This document shows, piece by piece, positions 26,664 through 36,056 of a DNA stretch of 64,000 nucleotides. This stretch comes from Aliivibrio salmonicida LFI1238. Lineage in GTDB: Bacteria > Pseudomonadota > Gammaproteobacteria > Enterobacterales > Vibrionaceae. The DNA lies in assembly GCF_000196495.1 (NCBI RefSeq), contig NC_011313.1:124001-188000 (forward strand). Reading direction: 5' to 3'. The position numbers were made by a program, and so were the translations under genes. Under the pieces are notes generated by a model. It was not told the DNA's origin. It saw only the letters and a program-made list of their open reading frames with translations, and searched no databases. Numbering within the stretch: the stretch's first letter is position 1; each line of letters begins with the position of its first letter.

Positions 26664-27485
26664 ATGTCTTATGTAGAACCGATTAAAACACGTAAACATC
26701 TGAAACATGCAGAAAAATATCTTAAAAAAAATCATGACCTTGCTTTTACCCTTGTTTGGAATATTGGTATAGAAAGTGGATTAAGGATTAGTGATATTCT
26801 TAAATTACAGTATCGCAATATTAATTTATCAAATGGACAGTGTAAAATCATTGAAAGTAAAGGCACATTGGCTCGTAGAGCAAAAGCAAAGATGAGGGTG
26901 TTAAAAAAAGTAAAGGAAGAATTGCTTTTTCATTATCAAGCTAGGGGGTTGTCCAAAAAAATGAGTATTATCTATATTACCCCGCCTCAGCTGATTGTTT
27001 CTTTTATCCCTAAATCTTGGGAATCGACAGTGAATGAAAGAGTAAAGCACGCAATAGACTCTGCTTCACCTGTGACTCGAACTTTCTATTTGAGTGAATC
27101 TATTCTAATAACTCTTAAACAACGAAAACAAGAGTATAAAGAGCTAGCTAATGACTATATTTTTAATCGTCAGACACTCTCAAGTAATCGTGCAAAAGGA
27201 GGGGAGGGACTGTTGACTCGACAAGCTTGTTGGTATGTTTTTTCTAAATTGACAGCGATATTGAAAGAGATTGGTGTTGATGTAAAGGTAGGGTGTCATA
27301 CATTAAGGAAGAGCTTCGCTCGACATTTGTATTTTGCTACGGGTAAAGATATTGGATTGTTGATGACCGTTATTGGACATCAATCTGAAAGCATGAGTTT
27401 ACGCTATATAGGCTTGTCCAAAGATGAGACTGAGTTGGCTCAAAAAAAATTAATTGTCTATTTATCGAGAAAAACTCGCATATGA
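26664..27485 (+). CDS. Stand-alone tyrosine recombinase
   Basis: A 273-aa integrase-family protein. Catalytic residues are visible: Arg in ESGLRISDIL (near 41), HTLRKSFARH (His-x-x-Arg near 212), His in VIGHQSESM and the nucleophile Tyr in SLRYIGLS. A segment of about 100 residues between the first Arg and the C-terminal motifs is longer than in compact integrases, and the usual N-terminal SAM-like DNA-binding domain is very short. AAAGGA precedes the ATG. No adjacent attachment site or phage genes are visible, so its substrate is unknown. Confidence 0.8.
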   Translation: MSYVEPIKTRKHLKHAEKYLKKNHDLAFTLVWNIGIESGLRISDILKLQYRNINLSNGQCKIIESKGTLARRAKAKMRVLKKVKEELLFHYQARGLSKKMSIIYITPPQLIVSFIPKSWESTVNERVKHAIDSASPVTRTFYLSESILITLKQRKQEYKELANDYIFNRQTLSSNRAKGGEGLLTRQACWYVFSKLTAILKEIGVDVKVGCHTLRKSFARHLYFATGKDIGLLMTVIGHQSESMSLRYIGLSKDETELAQKKLIVYLSRKTRI

Positions 27486-27884
27486 TAACTAGGCCGCAAA
27501 TAATGACCTTAATATTAACCATTTATAATGAGTTAAATGTATTTCATATTAAAAATGTATGCATATGTGTTTTAAACACGGCTTTATTTAACAGATGTAA
27601 GAAACGGTTCGTTTTATAGGTTATTCTTTAAATATCAATAATTTACGACTAAGTTGTTTCGGTGTATTAACGTTATTTTTTATACTAAACTATTTCCTCC
27701 TATCTTTGCAAACCACTGCCTATCTTACTTTCTTATCTTTATCTAACAATCTCTTACATTTGTTAAGTAGGATTTTATTAATATACGGCTTCATATTTCC
27801 TTAAATTAAAGTAGTTTATTTTGAGGTGTACTGTTACGTCTTGGAATTGTGTGTTTATTCATGATATTACGGTGAATTCTAATT
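27486..27884. other. AT-rich gene-free stretch
   Basis: About 400 bases, strongly AT-rich, with no open frame of note, no tRNA-like cloverleaf and no repeat that I can see. It should contain the promoter of the 108-aa gene that follows. Confidence 0.5.
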
Positions 27885-28211
27885 ATGGACATGCTGAGAA
27901 AAAGGGTTTACAGCCGATTTCATAAGGCGGTCAATGTTTCTGGCTACTTATCTCTAGAGTCAATAATCGACAGTTATTTTGTATATCAATCTGGTTATCG
28001 AACTGATAACTCATTTGATCCCATAGAAATGGATCACGTAAATATGAATAGCATTATTCAATCTAAAAAAAATCGTACTCTGTATTCATATTTGAAAATG
28101 GAAAAATCGCTAAAGATGAGCAATCGGAATAGAAGTATTAAACATAACGGTACTTTTGATAAATTAGATACAGCTAATTCATTAATGTGCTTTTTAAAAA
28201 ATAATCTATAG
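27885..28211 (+). CDS. Hypothetical protein, 108 aa
   Basis: I do not recognise this protein. It is basic and soluble (MDMLRKRVYSRFHKAVN at the start), with no signal peptide or TM. Base composition is very AT-rich, like the surrounding stretch, which suggests recent acquisition. There is no strong Shine-Dalgarno site. It lies between the recombinase and an IS66 element. Confidence 0.45.
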   Translation: MDMLRKRVYSRFHKAVNVSGYLSLESIIDSYFVYQSGYRTDNSFDPIEMDHVNMNSIIQSKKNRTLYSYLKMEKSLKMSNRNRSIKHNGTFDKLDTANSLMCFLKNNL

Positions 28212-28267
28212 ATATATCGAGAGTAGCCACATTCACAATTAAAATTATTTATTTAAGGTATGATTTT

Positions 28268-28300
28268 ATGTTTTACATTGAAGATTTGAATAAAATGATC
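28268..28300 (+). pseudogene. 5' stub of an unknown gene cut by IS66
   Basis: ATG opens a frame MFYIEDLNKMI with AAGG nine bases upstream, then the IS66 left end begins at 28301. Only 11 codons survive, too few to identify the gene. Confidence 0.4.
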
Positions 28301-28945
28301 GTAAGCGTGCGGGGAACTACACCTTGTCTTTTACATTCCAAGGTAAAAGTGAATCGATATCTGGCGATCCAACACATAAACGATCTAGACAATACCTAAT
28401 ATAATCGTAAGGGATTAATCCGTTTGCCTTTGCTGTTTCTACAATGCTGTAAAGCATTGCACTTGAATCTGCACCAGCCGTTGAACCCGAAAATAACCAG
28501 TTTTTCCGGCCGATAACAAACGGTTTAACCGCTCGCTCTGCTCGATTGTTATCAATAGATAACAATCCATCATCAATATAACGAACTAATTTATCCCATT
28601 GATTTAATGTATAGCTAATCGCCTCACCTAATTTTGTTTTAGGTGATACTCGACTAACTGCGCTATCAAGCCAATCACGGAGCTCTTTAAGTAAATCGCG
28701 GGCTTCTGTCTGCCTAGCAACATACTTGGCTTCAGGGGAAGCCTCTTTTAATAACGATTCGATCCGGTATAGCTTTTGGATTTTACTCAATACCCAATCT
28801 GCACTCCCTGTTTTCCCTTTTACTTGAACACGTTGAGCCTCAATAAATCGTCGACGTGCGTGTGCCCAACAGCCAACTAAAATCGCTTCAGTTTGTTCAT
28901 AACCTTGGTAACCATCGGTATGTAAATACCCGTTATAACCTTTTA

Positions 28946-30384
28946 AAGGTAAGGAATTTGAATGTTGCTGAGTTAGCATTGGCCCGTCTAAAAAAGCCAA
29001 TTTCACCATCGCTGTTTTTTTAAAAGGTATCGAAAATATAATTATCGGGGATTTTATAACTGTTTTAGCCCTATTTCATGAGTTTTAGATACACTTATCC
29101 TACAAACCTTATTATGCTGCCCTCAATTCTGACTGAACTATCGCATGGGTGACTAAATCATTGACCGAATTTCCGACTCGGAAATTCGTAAACACCAGAC
29201 GACTTTCACATAAAATACATTCGTACGGATCTACTTTTACATATCCTTTTAACATTGCGGCATACCCTGGCATTTTCGGCTCAGCTTCTATTGTCATACC
29301 TAAAGCTGCATAAACTCTAGGCAGAGCTTCTCCACGACGACGCATTGATAAAAAACCGTAGTATCGGATCATCTTGAAATGTTTATCAGGATAGTGCTCT
29401 ACTATCCGTCTTATCATCTCTTCTGGTGATAATGTTAGGCTGTCTGTTGTTCCTGTTCGATGGTCTAAATAATTAAACGTTATCATTCCGCCTTTGGCGT
29501 AATGACTTAAACGTGACGCTGAAATTGGGGGCCGTTTTAAATACCGACCAAGATAGTTCATCGTCGGTTTTACATTATTTGTCTTTTTAGCAAAATGAAG
29601 CTTCCAACGACGATTATATTGACTGCTTAAAAAGCGTGACCAATCCGTTTTATTACGGATATAGGGGCATTCTTCGCTTGATAAATCAAGCTCATAATAA
29701 GCCTTACCCAATAAACTGACGATAGCCGCTCTCCAACAAGGCTCTGTCGTTTTCATTTGGAAGTAAATGGGTTTCCATAAACCGGTACGTTCACAAATTC
29801 CCCCACGAGTGACCGATAAATGTAAGTGCGTATTCCAATTCAGTTTTCGACCGTAAGTATGAAGAGCACAAAAGATACCGACATCTATTCCTTTATCTTT
29901 TGCCCATCCCAGCAGAATGTTTGCAGCACATTTGAATAATTTATTTAACAGCCAACGGTTATGACGAAAGATAGGCCATAGCGTGTTTGGAAGGGTAAAG
30001 GTGATGTGTTGATATTCGCATTCAGGGAAGACATGTTGTTGCTTTTGTATCCATCGCTCTGTGGCTTTCATGCCACAGCTACTGCACGCTCGAGATTTAC
30101 AGGTTTGGTGAATATATTTGATATGGGTACAGTCAGGGTTGCAACAATGATATTCGCGAGAGCCAAAAGCCGCTGTCCCACAGGACAGCATCTTTGTGAC
30201 ATTTTCAATCACGACCGCTCTTAGGTTAGCTTTGTTATTATGAAGAAATTTAAGCCAGTTATTTTGACTATTAAATAATTGTTTCAGGGGTTTATATGCG
30301 TGCATGGCGATAGGATAAACGATTTATTGGCAACAATGGAAGAGGTTGAGTCCTTTTGATTTGCGCCGTAGGCGCCTATTGTTC
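28946..30384 (-). mobile_element. IS91-family element, copy 4 of 4
   Basis: It is 1,439 bp, nested in IS66 tnpC and in the same orientation. Its flanks rejoin to a run of exactly five A, with no duplication. It shares the T variant at about 29525 with copy 1. Confidence 0.92.
29112..30305 (-). CDS. IS91-family Y1 HUH transposase (copy 4, 397 aa)
   Basis: Intact frame, and the same protein as copies 2 and 3: zinc-binding cysteines, HLHLS and RYLKRPP motifs all present. Confidence 0.93.
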   Translation of the reverse strand: MHAYKPLKQLFNSQNNWLKFLHNNKANLRAVVIENVTKMLSCGTAAFGSREYHCCNPDCTHIKYIHQTCKSRACSSCGMKATERWIQKQQHVFPECEYQHITFTLPNTLWPIFRHNRWLLNKLFKCAANILLGWAKDKGIDVGIFCALHTYGRKLNWNTHLHLSVTRGGICERTGLWKPIYFQMKTTEPCWRAAIVSLLGKAYYELDLSSEECPYIRNKTDWSRFLSSQYNRRWKLHFAKKTNNVKPTMNYLGRYLKRPPISASRLSHYAKGGMITFNYLDHRTGTTDSLTLSPEEMIRRIVEHYPDKHFKMIRYYGFLSMRRRGEALPRVYAALGMTIEAEPKMPGYAAMLKGYVKVDPYECILCESRLVFTNFRVGNSVNDLVTHAIVQSELRAA

Positions 30385-31314
30385 AAAAGTTAACTGGATG
30401 GTAGCCATGCCTGCTAGATTGATAATCATAAAGTACAATTCCAGGCAAAACACCAGAGCCTGGAGAATCATAGCCAGAGCAGTAGACCCACATATAACAT
30501 TTTGCTTTTTCAACATCCAACACATTTACCGTTGTTTCATCACAATGCAGAGTGGGTTGTTCAAGCAAAATACGATGTAACTCGTTATTAAGAGGGGTAA
30601 ATAGTACCGAGCATTTTATTAACCAATCCGCCATCGTTCGCCGTCCAATAATGATACCCCATTGCTGAAATAACGTTTCTTGACGATAAAGTGGAAGACT
30701 GTATTGAAATTTAGCCGTAATAATTTGAGCAAGTAAACTTGCGGTCGCAATCCCTTTAGGGATTGGTGACGCTGGCATTGGGGCTTGTTTAATGTCTACT
30801 GAAGTATTGTTTTTTTCACAATTTCGGCAAGCATATTTAGGACGAACATGTTGAATAACTTCCACTTTAGCTGGTACAAATTCCAACTTTTCACTGATGT
30901 CTTTACCCATCGCATGCATCTCTAGACCGCAACACTTACAAGTTTTATCTTTTATGTCGTGGATAATAACAGTACGCGGTAAGTCTTCAGGTAAGCGTTG
31001 GCGTTTTGGCTTTTGACGAGTGTAGGTAATCGTTTGTGTGTCATCATTTTCAATGATGATTTCTTCTTCTGTTTCATTGAATAAATCAAATTGAGTCGAG
31101 TCAGATTCACTGCTTTTACCAAAGCGCTGATGTTGAGCCAGTCGAAATTGCTCTAGAAGACGGTTATATTTATTTTCAAGCTGAAGCACAAGTGCTTTCA
31201 GCTCGTCAATGGTATCAGGAAGTGGTTTTATTTTATCAGTCATGTAGATGACTATATAACGATAATACAGGTAATCAATCGGTTGCCTCCTATTCTTGAC
31301 TGAGAATCAACTAT

Positions 31315-31662
31315 TTAAAGGGTTGTTTGATAATGTACCGGTTGATGTCCTAAGATATCAAAACCTTGTAATAGCAGTGTCAGTTGCTGCTCTGATAATG
31401 CTAACGTATCGTTATTTATATTTCGTGGCCATTTGAAGCGGTCTTCATCTAATCGCTTGTACCATAAAGCGAATCCTGTTTTATCCCAATACAATATTTT
31501 GAGTTTATCACGAGGCTTATTGCAAAATATAAATAGAGCATCACTAAACGGTGATAGTTGCATTTCTTGCTCAACAATCACGACAAGGCCATTAATGGCC
31601 TTGCGAAAATCGACAAAATCACGATGAAGATAAATGGTGGAAACATCAGTAAATACATTCAT
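31315..31662 (-). CDS. tnpB: IS66 accessory protein TnpB (Orf2)
   Basis: A 115-aa IS66 Orf2-like protein with the family core VDFRKAINGLVVIVEQEM and LKILYWDKTGFALWYKRL. It is needed for IS66 transposition together with TnpA and TnpC (family knowledge). Its start overlaps the tnpA stop by four bases. Confidence 0.92.
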   Translation of the reverse strand: MNVFTDVSTIYLHRDFVDFRKAINGLVVIVEQEMQLSPFSDALFIFCNKPRDKLKILYWDKTGFALWYKRLDEDRFKWPRNINNDTLALSEQQLTLLLQGFDILGHQPVHYQTTL

Positions 31663-31973
31663 GATTGATACCCTTTTAATAAGAGTCCTATCCAGTGAGG
31701 TTCAGTATTAGCTGGCAATGTTAATCGCAATTTTCCGATAGAAAGTTGAATATCTGGTAATTGTGGAGTGGCGATGATAGTTGATGTTAACGCTTCTACT
31801 TTCAAGAAAGTAGAAGCGTTAATCTTTTGTTTCCATCGTGCTTTACGTGCACTAAATGTCTTTGGCAGAATATTATGGTTACGACAAAATTCAGCGGCAC
31901 TAAGCTTGCTAGATTGCTGAGATTCAAATAGAGCGTGCCATTGCTCTGGTGTTCTCTTTTTATCTTTTTGCAT
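31659..31973 (-). CDS. tnpA: IS66 accessory protein TnpA (Orf1)
   Basis: A 104-aa protein with an N-terminal helix-turn-helix (EQWHALFESQQSS to FCRNHNILPKTFSARKARWK, about 10-50), typical of IS66 Orf1. First gene of the element. Confidence 0.9.
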   Translation of the reverse strand: MQKDKKRTPEQWHALFESQQSSKLSAAEFCRNHNILPKTFSARKARWKQKINASTFLKVEALTSTIIATPQLPDIQLSIGKLRLTLPANTEPHWIGLLLKGYQS

Positions 31974-32054
31974 AATTACGTTCTCGTTAAATGAAAGATC
32001 GTAAGATACGCATAATGAATTTTATTTGTTAGGTGTAGTTCCCCGCACGCTTAC

Positions 32055-32799
32055 GGAACACTTCGTTAAGGTTTGGCTTTAATAGAAAGTACAACAGACC
32101 AACCGTGATCGGTAATAGAACCAGCGTGACTGGCACACCAAAGGCCATCCATTCCGTAAAGCTTAACCCCACTTCTGCCGCGGCAATCGCGTTTGGTGGG
32201 CTACCAACGATGGTTGCAATGCCACCGATACTGGCACAATAAGCGATACCAAGCAGAACGAACACATACGTATTGTGACCTGTTTTAGAATTTACTTTAT
32301 TCAATACACCCAGCACGAGTGGCAGCATCATGGCTGTGGTTGCTGTGTTGCTTATCCACATTGATAAACCGGCCGTTACCCCAAACAGCATAAAGACGGC
32401 GGTGCTCATTTTTCCCTTTGCTAATACAAGAACTTTATCTGCAATGGCTTTATCTAATTCTTGTCTGTGTAATGCGGCTGCAAGAGCGAACCCGCCTAAG
32501 AATAAAAAGATAATTGGGTTCGAAAAATTACTCAAGGCTTTGCCTGTATCAAAGATCCCAAAAGCCACGGTAAGTACAGGGACAAGAAGGGCGGTAATAC
32601 TCACATGCAGTGCTTCTGTGAGCCATAGAATGGCGACAAAGACTAAGATGCTTAATCCAAGCACAACGTCTCGTTCGAAAGGTAAGAAATTATAGAGAAG
32701 AGCAAAAAGAATAACGTCGAAGAGAATGATCAGACTGTTTTTATTCAGGAACCATTCCGTGGTATTTGTGGGTAAAGGTATGTTTTCGTTTTTGTGCAT
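32055..32799 (-). pseudogene. DASS/SLC13 anion transporter, 3'-truncated by IS66
   Basis: N-terminal ~248 residues of a Na+-coupled di- or tricarboxylate (or sulfate) symporter. Features are several TM helices, the family motif SNTATTAMMLPLVLGV near 150 and a second SPPNAIAAA region near 205. Family members are about 460-490 aa, so half is gone; the frame ends a few codons inside the IS66 end. Start 32799 is chosen because GGAG lies six bases upstream; the codon at 32811 is part of that ribosome site. Confidence 0.85.
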
Positions 32800-33035
32800 G
32801 TTGAGCTCCATTCTGACGATGAATTGTTTCTGATGACCAAGAATTCCCTGATGAGCACAGTTTCTAGATCGATAGTTATTGACTAACTTTGGCTGCTATT
32901 GTCACAGAATAGTAACCTTAGTAAATAAGAGGTTATGGGGTTTGTCGTTTTGATCGTTTCTGTAATTTCATAAGTATGCTTTCATTCACGTTTTAAACAC
33001 AATTGGGTACAAGATTGTTGCTTTTATGTTAATTG

Positions 33036-33064
33036 TAAATTTGTTAATAAAATTAACAAATTTA
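33036..33064. promoter_or_regulatory. 29-bp AT-rich palindrome in the gbpA upstream region
   Basis: TAAATTTGTTAAT and ATTAACAAATTTA are perfect 13-bp arms around AAA. There is no T tract, so it is more likely an operator than a terminator. It lies in the 655-bp gap between the truncated transporter and gbpA, which holds no gene. Confidence 0.4.
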
Positions 33065-33393
33065 GTCCTGTATCAACCTTGGTACTTGACGTCTAGGTAT
33101 TGAGTTACATTGTTAATCGTTGAGTAATTAATTGTTATTGATTGGTTTTTTTAATGTATGTTGAATTTGGTATTGATGTGAATATTGGATTTTTTCTTTA
33201 TTTACAACAGGTTAAATTTATTTCTTTTGTGATTTGACTTCCATTTTATATCGATGTTTATCGTGTTGATTTGGACTTTAGACTACATTCCATCACTCAC
33301 GCAGTAGGCTTGTTGATATAAATAATAAATAACAATGCCTTATTTTACGTTTCTGGTTGTGGTAAATGGATTCGGTTTGATTTGTATGAATAT

Positions 33394-33428
33394 TGAACAA
33401 TGTTCATCCTTGGCTGTGTGATATGAAC
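33394..33428. promoter_or_regulatory. TGAACA repeats before gbpA
   Basis: TGAACA-A-TGTTCA forms a 13-bp palindrome at 33394-33406, and a further ATGAACA lies at 33422-33428, about 30 bases before the gbpA start. This is a candidate regulator site; the factor is unknown. Confidence 0.35.
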
Positions 33429-33454
33429 AAAATAATTATAATTTTAAGGAATAA

Positions 33455-34930
33455 ATGATGAATAAATGCTCAACGAAAACACTACTTGCACTGTCATTGA
33501 TTGCTGCTAGTTCAGGTGTTGCTGCTCATGGTTACGTATCAGAAACAAATGATGGTATTGCGGGATCTCGTGCTGCGCTATGTAAGTATCCGACGTCTGA
33601 TACTCAAGAAAAAAACACAAACTGTGGTTCTGTTCAGTGGGAACCACAAAGTGTTGAAGGCGATGAGGGCTTCCCTGAATTCGGTCCTGCTGATGGCCAA
33701 ATTGCAAGTGCGGGTCTATCGCAGTTTTCAGAATTAAATGAACAAACGTCTGATCGTTGGGTAAAGCGACCTATTACAGCTGGGAAACAAACGTTTGAAT
33801 GGACATTTAGAGCAAACCACGTAACAAAAACGTGGACGTATTACATGACAAAGCAGAACTGGAATCAAAATGCCGTTTTAACGCGTGACTCTTTTGATCT
33901 GACGCCATTTTGTGAACTTGGCTATAACATGAACCAACCGCCACTTGCTCCAGAAACCTTTTCTCATGAGTGTGTGGTTCCTGAGCGTGAAGGTTATCAA
34001 GTTATCCTAGCGGTTTGGGATGTTGGTGATACATCAAAAGCATTTTATAACGTGATTGATGTGAAATTTAGTGGCGACGGTGGTGTGGTTGATCCAACTT
34101 GGACTCAAGGTGGGCAAATTAACCCAACTCGTGATTTAAACGTTGGTGATGAGGTTTACACACGTGTATTTGTTACATCAGGTGAGAACTCTGCATTATC
34201 AACACGGTTGGTTATTGATAACGCAACACAAGGTCAAGCAAATAACTGGACTTATGCGTTAGCAACTAAGATCAATAAAGAGCAAGAAAATATTGGTGCC
34301 GGTCAATTGAATGATAAAGGTGAATTCTCACCTAGCTTTGGTTCAAATCCAGTGTATTTGAAATCAGGCAGCGGCTTAAATAACGTAGAAATTGGTTACC
34401 AAATTGAAGCGCCAGAACCAAGCTATGAGCTAAATGTTCAAGGCTTAGAACCTATGTATACTATCGGTGAAGAAGCAACAGAGTTAGATCTTACGCTTGC
34501 GGCTACTGGTGATATGAATGTGGAACTAACGGTATATAACCACGCGAAAGAAGCGTTAGCGAATACGGTGGTTGATATGAAAGACGGAGATGTTGAGCCG
34601 ATAGTTATGACGTTATCTAAGTCAGAAAAAGGTCATCATATGCTTGTTTCTATTATCAAAAATACAAAAGGTGAGTTAATCGATCAAATTACGTCTGATT
34701 TCCATCTGATGGAAGCGCAAACACCACCTCCAGCGGGTGATTATGAGTTTGTGTTCCCTGAAAATGTAAAAAACTACACAGCAGGTACTAAAGTATTAGC
34801 TGAAGATGGTGCTATCTACCAATGTAAACCATTCCCATATTCTGGCTACTGTGTTCAGTGGACAGAAACTGCGACGAATTTTGCCCCAGGTGTTGGCTCT
34901 GATTGGGCAATGGCTTGGGATAAAATCTAA
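33455..34930 (+). CDS. gbpA: GlcNAc-binding protein A, chitin-active AA10 LPMO
   Basis: A 491-aa secreted copper monooxygenase that binds and cleaves crystalline chitin. The signal peptide ends VAA, giving the mature His-Gly-Tyr that forms half of the copper histidine brace; the second His is in RANHVTKTW near 112. Layout is AA10 (about 24-205), two GbpA linker domains (about 215-415) and a C-terminal chitin-binding module of the CBM5/12/73 type (430-491; YQCKPFPYSGYCVQW). AAGGA precedes the ATG. Vibrio GbpA also aids attachment to chitin and host mucin. Confidence 0.95.
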   Translation: MMNKCSTKTLLALSLIAASSGVAAHGYVSETNDGIAGSRAALCKYPTSDTQEKNTNCGSVQWEPQSVEGDEGFPEFGPADGQIASAGLSQFSELNEQTSDRWVKRPITAGKQTFEWTFRANHVTKTWTYYMTKQNWNQNAVLTRDSFDLTPFCELGYNMNQPPLAPETFSHECVVPEREGYQVILAVWDVGDTSKAFYNVIDVKFSGDGGVVDPTWTQGGQINPTRDLNVGDEVYTRVFVTSGENSALSTRLVIDNATQGQANNWTYALATKINKEQENIGAGQLNDKGEFSPSFGSNPVYLKSGSGLNNVEIGYQIEAPEPSYELNVQGLEPMYTIGEEATELDLTLAATGDMNVELTVYNHAKEALANTVVDMKDGDVEPIVMTLSKSEKGHHMLVSIIKNTKGELIDQITSDFHLMEAQTPPPAGDYEFVFPENVKNYTAGTKVLAEDGAIYQCKPFPYSGYCVQWTETATNFAPGVGSDWAMAWDKI

Positions 34931-34991
34931 CCAAAGTCTGTAAATTAATTGGCCATATCGTTTGGTATGGCTAATTTTTCAAAGAGGTTAT

Positions 34992-35531
34992 ATGAACTTA
35001 CCAACTTATTATGATCGTTTTAGCCAAATATTGCATTGGGTAATGGCTACCATCATCATTTACGCCACAATTGCAGGCTATGTGATGCATTTAGTTATTA
35101 ATAATTATCCAGTTGTTTTTTATGTGTTATCAATCATTAATATGTCATTGGCAACGATTGGAACCCTACTATTTATTATTCGATGGTTTTGGTCTTATTT
35201 CCGGCCAGCAATAAAAGAAGTCGATCATAAGAGCGCAATAGAAGCGAATGTTGCTGGTTTTATGCATGCATTGTTGTATTTCTTAATGTTTGTTGTTTTT
35301 GTTTCTGGCTTTTTGATGTTAGAACATCCGTACACATTTTTCTGGTTATTTGATGTCAATAATGTGGTTGAAAATCTTGCCATTAATCAATTCTTTTTTA
35401 TGATTCATCGAGCTGGGTGTGCTTTATTAGGCTTGAGTGTGATTATTCATGTTGCAGCGGCTTGCCATCATCACTTTATCCGAAAAAATCGATTACTGGA
35501 TAGAATGACGAAATACAAAGAGCAATCTTAA
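34992..35531 (+). CDS. Cytochrome b561
   Basis: A 179-aa inner-membrane di-haem protein with four TM helices. Candidate axial histidines are in QILHWVMA (near 12), GYVMHLV, GFMHALLY and MIHRAG/VIIHVAAA. It would shuttle electrons between quinol and a periplasmic acceptor. The start at 34992 has AGAGG upstream; the longer frame from 34962 does not. It follows gbpA by 61 bases; electron supply to an LPMO is an attractive but unproven idea, since GbpA acts outside the cell. Confidence 0.85.
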   Translation: MNLPTYYDRFSQILHWVMATIIIYATIAGYVMHLVINNYPVVFYVLSIINMSLATIGTLLFIIRWFWSYFRPAIKEVDHKSAIEANVAGFMHALLYFLMFVVFVSGFLMLEHPYTFFWLFDVNNVVENLAINQFFFMIHRAGCALLGLSVIIHVAAACHHHFIRKNRLLDRMTKYKEQS

Positions 35532-35552
35532 ATAAGTAAAGAGTATTAATTT

Positions 35553-35582
35553 AAGGGCTTTCTAACCATGGAGGCCCTTTGT
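35553..35582 (+). terminator. Terminator-like hairpin after cytochrome b561
   Basis: AAGGGCTT and AGGCCCTT form a stem with one mismatch, followed by a weak T tract. Confidence 0.5.
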
Positions 35583-35657
35583 TATGTGAGTGAGCACATA
35601 TTCACATCCCGACGAATAAAAGAGATTCATTGGTTGTGCAGGGCAAAAGATGAGGGG

Positions 35658-35942
35658 TTATTTTACTCGAATCAGTCGATGCTCGACGTTATTAAGCATT
35701 AAAACAATCACTTGTGAACGTTTCATTATATCCACTTTTTCTATCATTTCCGCGCTGTATTTTCTTTTTACCATCCATTGCATTGGTTCTTCAAAGTTAT
35801 CTTCATTAATAACAAAAGATTCATCATTTAGAGTGCCTTCATGAATGTTAATGATCCAAATTCGTGATTAAAATTCAATGACTTCACCAATAGCCGTTTT
35901 GATTTGAGTGAGGGTATTAGTAACGGAACGACGAAAACTCAT
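35658..35942 (-). pseudogene. Hypothetical gene with an in-frame TAA
   Basis: Reading from the ATG at 35942 gives MSFRRSVTNTLTQIKTAIGE and a few more residues. A TAA at 35868-35870 follows, then 69 further codons in the same frame, beginning SRIWIINIHEGTLNDESF, to a stop at 35658. The downstream part is clearly protein-like (NFEEPMQWMVKRKYSAEM). A single sense-to-stop change best explains it. The family is unknown to me. It is divergent from the YgjP-like gene. Confidence 0.55.
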
Positions 35943-36056
35943 AAGATCTCTTTGATTAATAATGACAAGGGCAAGAACGTTGAGGGGTAGAGTAGCGACA
36001 AAGAAAGTAGGGTACAATAGGCTATTATTAGTAAAATGAGATCATGAGTACAAACC

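Larger units (their letters stand above)
28317..31243 (-). pseudogene. tnpC: IS66 TnpC transposase, split by IS91 copy 4
   Basis: The 5' part runs from 31243 to 30385, the 3' part from 28945 to 28317. Together they give about 496 aa. Seen in order: an N-terminal leucine-zipper-like coiled coil (about 10-45), a zinc-binding CKCCGLEMH, the first catalytic Asp in LHCDETTVNV, the second in YLHTDGYQGYE and the Glu in NNRAERAVKPF. The insertion lies between the two Asp residues. Rejoining the flanks restores the frame across HPVNF-LKGYNG without added bases. Confidence 0.9.
28301..32054 (-). mobile_element. IS66-family element, interrupted by IS91 copy 4
   Basis: Perfect 23-bp terminal inverted repeats begin GTAAGCGTGCGGGGAACTAC at 28301 and end at 32054. 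With the 1,439-bp IS91 insertion removed it is 2,315 bp and encodes tnpA, tnpB and tnpC in the usual IS66 order. IS66 elements normally make 8-bp target duplications, but AAATGATC (left) and GGAACACT (right) do not match, so the two flanks were probably not joined before insertion. Confidence 0.92.
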
